Assembly: GCA_965652145.1 (NCBI GenBank)
Contig: CBFGTV010000028.1
Span: 1-42,521, forward strand
From: CBFGTV01 sp965652145
Lineage (GTDB): Bacteria; Bacillota; Clostridia; Peptostreptococcales; Natronincolaceae
DNA length: 42,521 bases
Direction: 5' to 3'
The notes beneath the pieces were generated by a model. That model ran no database searches, was not told the origin of the DNA, and worked only from the letters and a program-made list of their open reading frames with translations. Positions 15,656-23,894 of this stretch are shown here, piece by piece. A program made the translations under genes and the position numbers. Every line of letters begins with the position of its first letter. Position 1 is the stretch's first letter.

Positions 15656-16621
15656 ATGGAAAAGAAACGGGTCCTGACTGCCCTGACCTGGGACAAGCAC
15701 TTTAAGGGGCTTTATCGGGAATACAAGGAAGGCCAAACCCTTGGGGTAATCCACAGTGTTTACGCCAGCGTAATGAACCTTCGTGGCCTTCAGGGCCAGC
15801 TCTATTCCATTGGGGGCCAAGAAACCGACAATGGCCCCTATACCCTTCGAATTGATACCGGCGGTCAATCCCTAATGGAACTGGGGCTCTTGCCGGGTCA
15901 AAGGTTGAGGAGGCAGAGGGGCAGTATTTTGGTTGGAGAAACGATTGAAATCAAGCTGGCAAATATTAAGCTGTGGCAACACAGAAGTTTTAGGAACCTT
16001 CGACCTTCAGCCGACATTCTGATTAAAAATTGCAAGCTGGTGGAAAACCAATTAAAGGCCCAGGCTGCCCCAGGGGGGTGCAGCCATTTTTATCACCAAA
16101 TGCAAGGTTATGTAAACAATTTCCCTACTCTGATGGAACGGGAGCTGGCCCAGCGAATCACTTTATTAATAGGGGCACTTTCTGGGAAAGGAACCATTGA
16201 AGGGGCAGTGAAGTCCCTGATCGGCTTTGGCATTGGGCTAACCCCTTCGGGTGACGATTTTATTACAGGTCTGATGGCGGCATTGGAGCTGGCTCCCTTT
16301 AAAGAAACAGAAGAAATAAGCAATGCCCTGAAGGCTGCCGTCAAAAACAGCTGTGCCGTAACTACCGACGTAAGCCGCCAAATGCTTACGGCCGCCGTAG
16401 CAGGTGAATTTAAACAGCAAATTGAGGAGCTGGCTAAAGCCTTCATGGTAAATGATTCTGAACAATTAAGAAAATGCCTTGCCGAGCTGTTGATGGTGGG
16501 CTCTACCTCCGGTACAGATATAGCCGTCGGTATGATCACAGGATTTCAATGGATGATGAATAATACAGAATGGAGGGATGACGATGGAAATTACCATTAT
16601 CAAGAAAAATGCATACTATGA
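15656..16621 (+). CDS. DUF2877 protein (AllH/YlbF-type carbamoyltransferase component)
   Basis: A 321-residue protein. DUF2877 members (E. coli YlbF, renamed AllH) are encoded beside fdrA and ylbE, and the three together have been linked to oxamate carbamoyltransferase activity. Visible landmarks are GIGLTPSGDDFITGLMAAL near residues 190-210, the family signature, and SRQMLTAAVAGEF plus LMVGSTSGTDIAVGMITGF towards the C-terminus. The ATG at 15656 follows GGGAGGG; an in-frame ATG 18 nt upstream is less well placed. It overlaps fdrA by 38 nt, showing tight coupling. Role by analogy: part of a complex cleaving a ureido compound with phosphate to give carbamoyl phosphate. Confidence 0.85.
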   Translation: MEKKRVLTALTWDKHFKGLYREYKEGQTLGVIHSVYASVMNLRGLQGQLYSIGGQETDNGPYTLRIDTGGQSLMELGLLPGQRLRRQRGSILVGETIEIKLANIKLWQHRSFRNLRPSADILIKNCKLVENQLKAQAAPGGCSHFYHQMQGYVNNFPTLMERELAQRITLLIGALSGKGTIEGAVKSLIGFGIGLTPSGDDFITGLMAALELAPFKETEEISNALKAAVKNSCAVTTDVSRQMLTAAVAGEFKQQIEELAKAFMVNDSEQLRKCLAELLMVGSTSGTDIAVGMITGFQWMMNNTEWRDDDGNYHYQEKCIL

Positions 16622-18128
16622 TTCAGTTACCTTAATGTCATTATCAAGTAAGGTGCTGGCCATGGAGGGCGTAACGGAGGCCGTTATTTCTATGGCCACC
16701 CCAATGAATAAGGAGCTTTTGGAAAAGGTGGGACTCTCCACCAAGGAAGCCCAGGACGCCGGGGGCAACGATTTAATTATTGCCATTAGGGCTGATCATC
16801 AAGGGGCCCTTGAGGCGGCCGAAAAAAAGGTGGATGAGCTGCTCAATACAAGAAAAAAGGGAAGGGATAAGGGAGAAGCCCCCAGTCCCAAGACCATAGC
16901 GGGGGCCCTTAAGACAATGGAGGGGGCCAATTTGGCAGTAATTTCCGTTCCGGGCCAATATGCTGCCAGGGAGGCTAAAATAGCCCTGGAAAATGGACTC
17001 CATGTAATGATGTTCAGCGATAATGTCACCCTGGAGGAAGAACGAAGGCTCAAGGAGCTGGCCCGGGAAAGGGGGCTGCTGATGATGGGGCCCGACTGCG
17101 GAACCGCAGCCATTAACCAAACAGGTCTATGCTTTGCCAATCAGGTTCGCAAGGGGGGAATTGGCATCGTGGCCGCCTCGGGTACGGGGTTACAGGAGGT
17201 CATGGTACAAATTCATCGACTGGGGGGCGGCATTTCACAGGCCATTGGTACAGGCGGTAGGGACTTAAAGGAAGAAATTGGCGGTATTATGATGCTGCAG
17301 GGGCTAAAGGCCCTTGATCAGGACCCGGAAACCCAGGTAATCGTCTTAATTTCCAAGCCCCCGGCTCCATCGGTGGAAGAGCGAATTTTAGAACAGGTAA
17401 AGAGTCTGCAAAAACCCGTAGTGCTTTGCTTCCTAGAAGGAGACCCTGAAGGGATAGCAGCAGACAATCTTATTTTTGCCTACAATATGTATGATACTGC
17501 TGAAAAGGCTGTAAGGGCATCGGGCCACGAATTAAATTCAGAGGCGGAAAGCCAACGAAGGGCCCAGGTAGAAGTATTCATTCAGAGGGCTAAGGGGAAT
17601 TTAAAGCCCCAGCAAAAATATGTTAGGGGACTTTTCGGTGGGGGAACCCTCTGTGCTGAAGCCCTGACCATTTTGCGAAAAGAACTGGGAAGTATCAAGA
17701 GTAATATCAGTAAAAGACCCCAGGAGGCCCTGGCGGATTTAGACAGTTACACCGGAAATGTATTGCTGGACCTGGGAGAGGATGAATTCACCCTGGGCAA
17801 GCCCCATCCCATGATTGAACCGGCCCTTCGATTAGATCGAATTAAGCAGGAAGCTAAAGACGAGACCGTAGGCGTCATCCTGCTAGATTTTGAATTGGGC
17901 TTTGGCTCCCATGAAACTCCGGTGGGGGTGACCTTAGATACCATAAAAGAAGCAAAGGCCCTGGCTTCCCAGGAAGGAAGAAGTATTATCTTTATTGCTT
18001 ATCTGTGCGGTACCGAGCTGGATAAACAGGGTTACCGCAGTCAGCTTGAATTACTGGAGACAGAGGGTGTATTGGTGGCACAAAGTAATGTGGAGGCTGC
18101 CTACATGGCCGCAAGGATTCTACAATAG
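16584..18128 (+). CDS. fdrA: FdrA-family protein (acyl-CoA synthetase-like, AllF-type)
   Basis: A 514-residue protein with two domains resembling the nucleotide/CoA-binding and ligase folds of succinyl-CoA synthetase. The first half carries LMMGPDCGTAAINQTGLCFAN near 168-188 and GIVAASGTGLQEV, IGTGGRDL and ISKPPAPSVEE, all typical of FdrA. The second half has RGLFGGGTLCAEA near 350 and LLDFELGFGSH near 430. I chose ATG 16584 (7 nt after TGGAGGG) over 16578 (1 nt). In E. coli FdrA (AllF) acts with YlbE and YlbF in oxamate carbamoyl transfer. Here the cluster lacks allantoin genes and instead has a ring-opening amidohydrolase, so the carbamoyl donor is likely a different ureide. Family certain; donor inferred. 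Confidence 0.93.
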   Translation: MEITIIKKNAYYDSVTLMSLSSKVLAMEGVTEAVISMATPMNKELLEKVGLSTKEAQDAGGNDLIIAIRADHQGALEAAEKKVDELLNTRKKGRDKGEAPSPKTIAGALKTMEGANLAVISVPGQYAAREAKIALENGLHVMMFSDNVTLEEERRLKELARERGLLMMGPDCGTAAINQTGLCFANQVRKGGIGIVAASGTGLQEVMVQIHRLGGGISQAIGTGGRDLKEEIGGIMMLQGLKALDQDPETQVIVLISKPPAPSVEERILEQVKSLQKPVVLCFLEGDPEGIAADNLIFAYNMYDTAEKAVRASGHELNSEAESQRRAQVEVFIQRAKGNLKPQQKYVRGLFGGGTLCAEALTILRKELGSIKSNISKRPQEALADLDSYTGNVLLDLGEDEFTLGKPHPMIEPALRLDRIKQEAKDETVGVILLDFELGFGSHETPVGVTLDTIKEAKALASQEGRSIIFIAYLCGTELDKQGYRSQLELLETEGVLVAQSNVEAAYMAARILQ

Positions 18129-18141
18129 AGGGGGGTTAAGG

Positions 18142-19551
18142 ATGAAAAGTATCAATCAGCTATTTACTGAAGAACTAAAGATTATCAATATAGGAACAAG
18201 TAATTTTCGAGATGACCTGCTGCTGCAGGGAAAAGAGGTGCTGCAATTGGATTGGGCTCCTCCGGCGGGGGGCAGCCAGGCTTTGATTGAAGCCCTGGAT
18301 CAATTGGCAGGCAGAAGGGAAGAAATTCAAAAAGCCAATCAGAAGGTCGTGGAAATTATGATGAATTCCCACCCGGTTTTGGTGGATGTGGATCGTGCCC
18401 TGCAGGTGATACCAGGTATGAAGAAAAATTTAATTCTCCATGCCGGTCCGCCCATTGGCTGGAGCAATATGAGCGGGCCCATGCAGGGAGCCATCATCGG
18501 AGCCCTGATTTATGAAGGGCTGGCCCAGGATGAGGAAAGTGCCAGAAGCCTTGCCGCTTCCGGAGAAATAGAATTCGCTCCCTGTCATGAGCATAACACC
18601 GTGGGCCCCATGGCTGGGGTGGTATCGGCCTCCATGCCGGTGCATGTGGTTTATAACCAAACCTATGGCAACTATGCCTTCTGTACCATTAATGAGGGGC
18701 TGGGAAAGGTACTGCGATATGGTGCCTTTGACGAAACCGTCATCCGCCGGCTAAAGTGGCTGGAAAAGGAGCTGGCACCGGTTCTGAAAAAGGCCTTGAA
18801 GCTAACACCGGGAGGCATAGACTTAAAGGCAATCATTTCCCAGGGGGTTCATATGGGAGACGAATGTCATAACCGTAATAAAGCATCCACCAGTCTTTTC
18901 TTTAGGGAAATTACGCCCTATATTTTACAAACAGGCTTGCCAATCGATGTAATAAAGACTGTGTTAGGTTTTATGAAAGAAAATGACCACTACTTCCTGA
19001 ATCTATCCATGCCTGCCTGTAAAGCAGCCACCGATGCGGCCCATGGAGTTGAAAATTCCACCATCGTCACAGCTATGGCCCGAAACGGGGTAGAATTTGG
19101 TATACGGGTCAGTGGATTGGGAAATCAATGGTTTACAGGCCCTGCCAATATGATTCAAGGACTGATGTTCCCAGGCTTTAAACCCGAGGATGCCAGCCCA
19201 GATATTGGTGACAGTACCATCACCGAAACCATGGGTATTGGAGGCTTTGTCATGGGCGGCGCCCCCGCCATTGTTCAGTTTGTCGGCGGAACTGTGGCAG
19301 ATGCCCTGGGTTATAGCGAGTCAATGTATGAAATTACTACAGGAGAAAACACCAATTACTCGATACCCACCCTGGATTTCCGTGGCTCTGCCATTGGAAT
19401 CGATGTAATAAAGGTGGTGGAAACAGGTATATTGCCTATCATCAATACCGGTATGGCCCATCGAATGCCAGGAATCGGCCAGGTGGGGGCAGGACTGGTG
19501 AATCCGCCTATGGACTGCTTTGAAAAGGCCCTGCTGGAAATGAGCAAATAA
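18142..19551 (+). CDS. DUF1116 protein (YlbE/AllG-type carbamoyltransferase component)
   Basis: A 469-residue protein. The start at 18142 follows GAGGGGGG by 6 nt; an open frame extends 147 nt further upstream inside fdrA but has no ribosome site. Family features include QVIPGMKKNLILHAGPPI near 93-110, EFAPCHEHNTVGPMAG near 150 and IGIDVIKVVETGILPIIN in the last quarter. It is the usual partner of FdrA and DUF2877; in E. coli this trio is tied to oxamate carbamoyltransferase. A 13-nt gap to fdrA and a 19-nt gap to the carbamate kinase place all four in one operon. Confidence 0.9.
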   Translation: MKSINQLFTEELKIINIGTSNFRDDLLLQGKEVLQLDWAPPAGGSQALIEALDQLAGRREEIQKANQKVVEIMMNSHPVLVDVDRALQVIPGMKKNLILHAGPPIGWSNMSGPMQGAIIGALIYEGLAQDEESARSLAASGEIEFAPCHEHNTVGPMAGVVSASMPVHVVYNQTYGNYAFCTINEGLGKVLRYGAFDETVIRRLKWLEKELAPVLKKALKLTPGGIDLKAIISQGVHMGDECHNRNKASTSLFFREITPYILQTGLPIDVIKTVLGFMKENDHYFLNLSMPACKAATDAAHGVENSTIVTAMARNGVEFGIRVSGLGNQWFTGPANMIQGLMFPGFKPEDASPDIGDSTITETMGIGGFVMGGAPAIVQFVGGTVADALGYSESMYEITTGENTNYSIPTLDFRGSAIGIDVIKVVETGILPIINTGMAHRMPGIGQVGAGLVNPPMDCFEKALLEMSK

Positions 19552-19570
19552 CTTAAAAGGAGGAACAGCC

Positions 19571-20506
19571 ATGAGTAGAATTATGATTGCCCTGGGAGGC
19601 AATGCCCTGGGGAATACCCCCACAGAGCAGCTTTCCCTGGTTAAAGATACCGCAAAGCCCATAGTTGACTTAATTGAACAGGGCCATGAAGTAATCATTG
19701 CCCATGGTAACGGGCCCCAGGTGGGAATGATCAATATGGCTATGGAAAGTGCATCCAGTACTGTGTCAGAAATTCCTCCCATGCCCTTTGCAGAATGTGG
19801 GGCCATGAGCCAGGGCTATATTGGCTATCACCTTCAAAATGCCCTGGGTGAGGAGCTAGGCCGTCGTGGAATAAAAAAATCCGTAGCTACAGTCATTACC
19901 CAGGTGGTGGTTTCTCCCACCGATGAGGCCTTTCAAAATCCCAGTAAACCAATAGGAGGCTTTTATACAAAGGAAGCCGCCGCTCAACTGGAAAAGGAAC
20001 GGGGCTACGTGATGACAGAGGATGCCGGCAGGGGATATAGACGGGTCGTTCCCTCCCCTGTTCCAGTGGATGTGGTAGAAAAGGACATTGTCAAAACCCT
20101 GATCGAGGAAGGGCATGTGGTGATTACCGTAGGCGGGGGAGGAATACCCGTTGTTCGGGAGGGCCATGGCCTAAGGGGCGTATCAGCTGTGATTGATAAG
20201 GACCTGGCCAGTGAAAGGATGGCAGAAATTATAGACGCAGAATATTTATTTGTCTTAACTGCCGTAGATCGGGTTTCCATTAATTTCGGCAAGCCCAATC
20301 AAATGGATTTAGATCGAATTTCCACCCGTCAGGCCTACGATTATCTTAAGGAAAATCATTTTGCACCGGGCAGTATGCTGCCCAAGGTGTTGGCAGCCAT
20401 CAAGTTTGCCGAGTCTAAAAAGGGAAGAAAGGCAGTGATTGCCTCCCTTGAAGGGGCTCGAGAGGCCTTGGTGGGAAAAAGCGGTACTATTATTTATGAA
20501 GAATAA
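19571..20506 (+). CDS. arcC: Carbamate kinase
   Basis: A 311-residue amino-acid-kinase-fold enzyme. It makes ATP and carbamate (then ammonia and carbon dioxide) from carbamoyl phosphate and ADP. N-terminal IALGGNALG, HGNGPQVGM near 44-52, the VVSPTDEAFQNPSKPIG loop near 115 and VITVGGGGIPVV near 184 match carbamate kinases (about 310 residues). The C-terminus has FAPGSMLPKVLAAIKF. The start at 19571 follows AAAAGGAGG. It is the last gene of the operon, where it turns carbamoyl phosphate into ATP, giving substrate-level phosphorylation from a cyclic amide. No arginine deiminase genes are nearby, so a role in arginine breakdown is less likely. Confidence 0.96.
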   Translation: MSRIMIALGGNALGNTPTEQLSLVKDTAKPIVDLIEQGHEVIIAHGNGPQVGMINMAMESASSTVSEIPPMPFAECGAMSQGYIGYHLQNALGEELGRRGIKKSVATVITQVVVSPTDEAFQNPSKPIGGFYTKEAAAQLEKERGYVMTEDAGRGYRRVVPSPVPVDVVEKDIVKTLIEEGHVVITVGGGGIPVVREGHGLRGVSAVIDKDLASERMAEIIDAEYLFVLTAVDRVSINFGKPNQMDLDRISTRQAYDYLKENHFAPGSMLPKVLAAIKFAESKKGRKAVIASLEGAREALVGKSGTIIYEE

Positions 20507-20512
20507 AAAAAA

Positions 20513-20544
20513 GAGAGGCGGTGCTATCACTGCCTCTCGTTTAG
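20513..20544. terminator. Terminator between arcC and queT
   Basis: Stem GAGAGGC-G-GTG (20513-20523) with CAC-T-GCCTCTC (20528-20538), loop CTAT. An A-run precedes it (TTTTTTTT on the minus strand) and GTTTAGTT follows. It can end both convergent transcripts. Confidence 0.8.
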
Positions 20545-20567
20545 TTCTAGTTCTGTAAATTTACAGC

Positions 20568-21065
20568 CTAAATATTTTCCTTATTTAGACCAAATATTTT
20601 ATCCTTATATCTTTCCAAAACCTTCATTAAGGGATACCCCAGACCATAGCAGGCAATGGCCTGACCCAGGCCTACCCAGGCCATGATGGGCAGCAGGGGC
20701 ATAGCATCGGGAGTACCTAAAAAGATATAGTATAGCATTGCTCCAATGATTACGGCATTCACCAGAACCGGTGGAAGGGGTACCAGGGATTTTCTTGACA
20801 TTTTATAGGAAAGATAGGCAGCAATTAAGGTGGCCAGTGTACCCAATACAATGTCTAACAGGCCATAGGGGCCCAGCAGGTTAGAAATCAATACCCCTAA
20901 GGTCAGGCCAGGTATGGCGGCAGGCGTAAAAAAGGGCAATACTGTCAATGCCTCGGCCACCCGAACCTGCATAATACCGTAGCTAAAGGGCTTGAAGGCT
21001 TCCACCATCACCACATAAATGGTAGCGATCATGGCCGATTGGGTTAAAAATTTAGTTTTATTCAT
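20568..21065 (-). CDS. queT: QueT-family transporter (ECF substrate-binding component for queuosine precursor)
   Basis: A 165-residue membrane protein with five to six helices. QueT hallmarks include KPFSYGIMQVRVAEALTVLP (about residues 25-44), with the conserved QVRVAEAL stretch, then PAAIPGLTLGVLISNLLGPYG and LGTLATLIAAYL. The family is the S-component of an ECF-type importer for preQ1 or another queuine precursor. ECF energising subunits are not in the window, as usual for shared modules. The ATG at 21065 follows GGAGGATTAAAGG. It is single, leftward and convergent with the catabolic operon; no preQ1-I riboswitch pattern was recognised upstream. Confidence 0.88.
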   Translation of the reverse strand: MNKTKFLTQSAMIATIYVVMVEAFKPFSYGIMQVRVAEALTVLPFFTPAAIPGLTLGVLISNLLGPYGLLDIVLGTLATLIAAYLSYKMSRKSLVPLPPVLVNAVIIGAMLYYIFLGTPDAMPLLPIMAWVGLGQAIACYGLGYPLMKVLERYKDKIFGLNKENI

Positions 21066-21350
21066 CCTTTAATCCTCCAATCCAAGGAAGTAATTAAGTA
21101 GATAGAAAATAAATATTCCACAAGCATAGCTATAATTTAAACATATCTAAAAAGCCTTGTCAATCATTGCGATGGTACATTCAGCAAAAAAAGTCTAATG
21201 ACAATATTGAACATTATATCAGTTCAATCGGTTAAAATAAATGAAAAATTATTTTAAAAAAGTGATATGGCTTGAAGGAATTCGTCAAATATTGTCGAAT
21301 TAAGTAGAAAAATAGCAATGAAACCAGTATCCTCAAATAATATGATTTGA
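21066..21350. other. Intergenic region between divergent queT and the c-di-GMP riboswitch
   Basis: About 285 AT-rich bases that must hold both divergent promoters. No gene, preQ1 aptamer or clear consensus promoter pair was seen. Confidence 0.4.
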
Positions 21351-21440
21351 GCGATAATGGCAAACTTGTCGAAAGGTAAGGACGCAAAGCTATGGGTCTA
21401 AGGGAGCAGAAGCTTCTATGACTGCCAGGCTGCCGAAGAA
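21351..21440 (+). ncRNA. Cyclic di-GMP-I (GEMM-I) riboswitch
   Basis: The conserved GEMM-I elements appear in order. GGCAAAC at 21359-21365 is followed by the GAAA tetraloop segment (TCGAAAGG) and then the hallmark GGACGCAAAGC at 21380-21390. GGGTCTAAG and a variable P3 hairpin (GAGCAGAAGCTTCTATGACTGCC) come next, then AGGCTGCCGAAG at the 3' side. About 100 nt separate the aptamer from the start codon. An AAGGC/GCCTT hairpin at 21457-21481 may be part of the expression platform, but no clear terminator T-run is visible, so ON/OFF logic is unknown. The aptamer binds the second messenger c-di-GMP and here should set expression of the small downstream gene. Confidence 0.93.
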
Positions 21441-21543
21441 ATCATGTAGGCTAAGGAAGGCACGTGTTTTTGAAGCCTTTCAAGTTAATGGGCGACCCTT
21501 CTAAGGTAGTCTGTGTATGAAAAAAATTTGAGGAGGAATTGAA

Positions 21544-21930
21544 ATGGTTATTAAAGATGTACAGGGCAAGTACGAAATCAAGGTAGACACCCAAAGAAGA
21601 ATTGTTTACGAAAATCCCAATGGATTATGGGAAAAATCAGACTTTGAAAGATTTAAAAATGATTATATCAATAAGGTAGGCCCCCTAATTAAAGGAAAAA
21701 AATGGGCTAAGTACTGTGATCTAATTGGTTATCGAACCTCTAATATTACAGATGAAATCGGAGAGCTGAATATTTGGTGCGAGGAAAATGGTCTAACCCA
21801 TGCCGCCCTTTTGGTGGAAAGCGCCATCATTAAAATGCAAATGAATAGAAGTGTAAAGGGAACCGTTTATCCCCAGGCCTTTACAGACCCTAAAGAGGCA
21901 GATGCCTGGTTGAAATCCCAGGGCTTCTAA
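21544..21930 (+). CDS. Small STAS/SpoIIAA-like protein under c-di-GMP riboswitch control
   Basis: A 128-residue soluble protein without signal or membrane helices. The start follows GAGGAGGAATTGAA. The alternating beta-alpha pattern (KYEIKVDTQRRIVYEN, long amphipathic DFERFKNDYINKV, then KKWAKYCDLIGYR, and ESAIIKMQMNRS near 95) resembles single-domain STAS/SpoIIAA-like proteins. That is an impression of fold, not a proven match. It is monocistronic, with a c-di-GMP aptamer in its leader and a terminator behind. Such proteins often act in signalling or bind lipids or small molecules; function here is unknown. Confidence 0.7.
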   Translation: MVIKDVQGKYEIKVDTQRRIVYENPNGLWEKSDFERFKNDYINKVGPLIKGKKWAKYCDLIGYRTSNITDEIGELNIWCEENGLTHAALLVESAIIKMQMNRSVKGTVYPQAFTDPKEADAWLKSQGF

Positions 21931-21954
21931 TAATTACATATTGAAAGGCATTTT

Positions 21955-22010
21955 AAACCCCTGTTGAGGCCGGCCAGCCCCTGGCAAGCCATTAACAGGG
22001 GTTTATTTTA
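21955..22010 (+). terminator. Terminator after the c-di-GMP-controlled gene
   Basis: An 11-bp perfect outer stem, AAACCCCTGTT (21955-21965) with AACAGGGGTTT (21994-22004), encloses a GC-rich arm (GGCCGGCC) and is followed by ATTTTA. Confidence 0.8.
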
Positions 22011-22123
22011 TGCCCCTTTTTAATATTTCCACAGCCGACATCAAGCCGTTTTGCTTCCCTTTTTCAACCGTCCACAGCATTCAAAATGTTATATCATAAT
22101 ATTATCAAGAAAGCATTCTTGAA

Positions 22124-22164
22124 GCTGCTCCACCAAGGAGCGGCATTTATTTTACCCTTTTTTC
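22124..22164 (+). terminator. Hairpin with T-run before the tail operon
   Basis: GCTGCTCC (22124-22131) pairs with GGAGCGGC (22137-22144, one G-T) and is followed by ATTTATTTTACCCTTTTTT. It could be a second terminator insulating the tail genes, or an attenuator in their leader. Confidence 0.55.
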
Positions 22165-22176
22165 TCTGCAGAGAAA
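22161..22176. promoter_or_regulatory. 16-bp perfect palindrome upstream of the first tail gene
   Basis: TTTCTCTGCAGAGAAA is an exact 16-bp palindrome 45 nt ahead of the first tail gene. This is a good place for a repressor site controlling the tail operon. It does not match the Gram-positive LexA consensus. No protein can be assigned. Confidence 0.35.
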
Positions 22177-22220
22177 GGTAAGCTGTAGGCTCAATAATTC
22201 ATCTAGCAAGGAGTGGTGAA

Positions 22221-22775
22221 ATGAAGATAACTTCACCAGAGGCATGTCATGCATTTTTAGTCGATTACTTAAAAGCAAAGGAAGCATTAGGCCAGATAAC
22301 CATTCTGGGTCAGGAGGTTGAAATAGAATCCCAGCTACCTCTGGTGCAGCCGTTAATGGTTGTGCTTGAAGAGAAAAGGGAGGTTGAACCCCTGGCATTT
22401 CAAGATTATCTTGGGGAAAGATTCGATCAGGAAAGCAACAGGATGATCGAAGTACGGGGCAGGCTGCTGCAAATCACCTATCAATTGCAGCTTTGGAACG
22501 AAATACTGGAAAATAATCAAGGGGAAGCTGAGGCTGATCTTAAGACCCTTCAACAACACCTTGAAGAAATCTTTGCCTTTGATGAGGCGGCCTTGAAGTC
22601 CCGTGGAATCAATCTAAAGGGCTTTAACACAGAAAAAATAGTAAAGGAATCTACCCGGGAGAATCTGTTGAAATTAACTTGTCAGTTAAAGCTTCAACTG
22701 TTTTGGGAAAAGGAATTTATTTACGAAATGGTGGAGGAAATCATTCCCCACACAGAATTGAAAAGGGAGGAATAA
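22221..22775 (+). CDS. Hypothetical tail protein at terminator position (tail set 1)
   Basis: An unrecognised 184-residue, acidic, largely helical protein (EEREVE-like charged stretches; long QLQLWNEILENNQ and LKLQLFWEKEFIYEMVEE helices). The start follows AAGGAGTGGTGAA. It lies 3 nt ahead of the sheath gene, where contractile-tail operons usually encode the tail terminator/completion protein, and the second tail set has a DUF6838-like protein at the same place (33610-34029). Helical content is unlike typical terminator folds, so it could instead be an assembly factor. Function unknown. Confidence 0.6.
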   Translation: MKITSPEACHAFLVDYLKAKEALGQITILGQEVEIESQLPLVQPLMVVLEEKREVEPLAFQDYLGERFDQESNRMIEVRGRLLQITYQLQLWNEILENNQGEAEADLKTLQQHLEEIFAFDEAALKSRGINLKGFNTEKIVKESTRENLLKLTCQLKLQLFWEKEFIYEMVEEIIPHTELKREE

Positions 22776-22778
22776 ACC

Positions 22779-23882
22779 ATGTCAATTAAAAACACCCAAC
22801 GTATCGGTGTATTTTCAGAATCCATTGTATCAAAGGAGGTATCGGGCTTTCCAGGTACCTGCCTGCCCGTGGGGATTGTGGCTACTGTAGATGAGTCAGT
22901 TTATACCGGTGAAGCCAAGGCCCATGGTATTCAGCTGAAGGAGGAAGCCCAGGAGCTGTTCGGGAAAGACAGTGAGATGGCTAAGTTGATTGAGATTGTC
23001 ACCCTCAGCGGTGTAAATCGAATAATTGCCGTACCAGTATTAGAGTCAGAGGAGGGAATCAGCAAAGCCGATTATGAGGCAGCCCTTAATCTATTGGCCA
23101 ATGAAGAGGCTGTAAAAATTGTGATCAGTGATACGACTGATCCAGAAATTCATCAGGCCATTAAGCTACATTGTGAGGCGGCTTCAGAAAACCGAAAGGA
23201 AAGAAGATGCCACCTGGGCCTGAATAAGGAGCTTTCGGTATCAGCCATGACAAACCAGGCTGCAGCCCTCAACAGCGGCAGAGTAACCCTTTGGGGAAGT
23301 GTACCCTTAAGGCTTGATGGTACAGCCCATGACAGCTCTGTCTATTTAGCCGCCGCCGCCGCAGCCCAGGATGCTTTAGAGCTGGATCCTGCCATGCCCA
23401 TTCACAACGTACAATTACCTGCTTCCCTCTTTGGAGGCCTCTATAATCGCTTAGAAGAAGCCCAGTACGAAGCCCTTTATGGCGGGGGCGTTGCCGCCTG
23501 CAGAGCCGTCAACGGCAGAATTTACATTGACCGGTGGGTGACAACCTACACCCAAAATGACCAAGTGAATCCGCCGGTGGCAGACGATATCTATCAAGAG
23601 GGAACCGTCGCCAAAGTAAAGGATTATATTGATGAGGGCTTAAGAAATCGTCTGGCTACCCTGCATCCGAGGGTGAAGGCAAGCCAAAGCGTAATGAATG
23701 AAATTAAGGCCGATACCATGGCCTGGCTAAAGGAACAGGAGGCCCTGGCCATTATTGAAGAGCCTGTTATCACCAAAATTGAACAGCAGGCTGATCTTCG
23801 GTCCAGGTTCCATGTTTACTATAGCTACAAGGTAGTTCTACCATTAAATACAATCTTCCTTCATGGAAAAGCATTGGTATAG
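22779..23882 (+). CDS. Contractile tail sheath protein (Mu gpL-like), tail set 1
   Basis: A 367-residue sheath subunit. Early residues show the sheath-type GFPGTCLPVGIVATVD, and the middle has a VTLWGSVPLRLDGTAHDSSVYLAAA segment with the Mu-L-type LASSLFGG-like motif PASLFGGL. The C-terminal part has NGRIYIDRWVTTYT and a final beta-rich HVYYSYKVVLPLNTIFLHG that would form the mesh between subunits. It is the most abundant part of a contractile tail: it wraps the tube and contracts to drive it through a membrane. It follows the upstream gene by 3 nt and is followed by the tube gene. It is clearly diverged from the second sheath at 34052-35101. Confidence 0.88.
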   Translation: MSIKNTQRIGVFSESIVSKEVSGFPGTCLPVGIVATVDESVYTGEAKAHGIQLKEEAQELFGKDSEMAKLIEIVTLSGVNRIIAVPVLESEEGISKADYEAALNLLANEEAVKIVISDTTDPEIHQAIKLHCEAASENRKERRCHLGLNKELSVSAMTNQAAALNSGRVTLWGSVPLRLDGTAHDSSVYLAAAAAAQDALELDPAMPIHNVQLPASLFGGLYNRLEEAQYEALYGGGVAACRAVNGRIYIDRWVTTYTQNDQVNPPVADDIYQEGTVAKVKDYIDEGLRNRLATLHPRVKASQSVMNEIKADTMAWLKEQEALAIIEEPVITKIEQQADLRSRFHVYYSYKVVLPLNTIFLHGKALV

Positions 23883-23894
23883 GAGGGATTTAGA

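Noticed and set aside
16108..16539. Minus-strand open frame of 143 codons
   Set aside because: Opposite the DUF2877 gene, which has family motifs and operon context.
19321..19806. Minus-strand open frame of 161 codons
   Set aside because: Spans the end of the DUF1116 gene and the start of carbamate kinase on the other strand; shadow only.
21066..21180. preQ1 riboswitch upstream of queT
   Set aside because: The expected preQ1-I core (short C/G stem followed by an A-rich tail) could not be found in the minus-strand leader, so no riboswitch is claimed.
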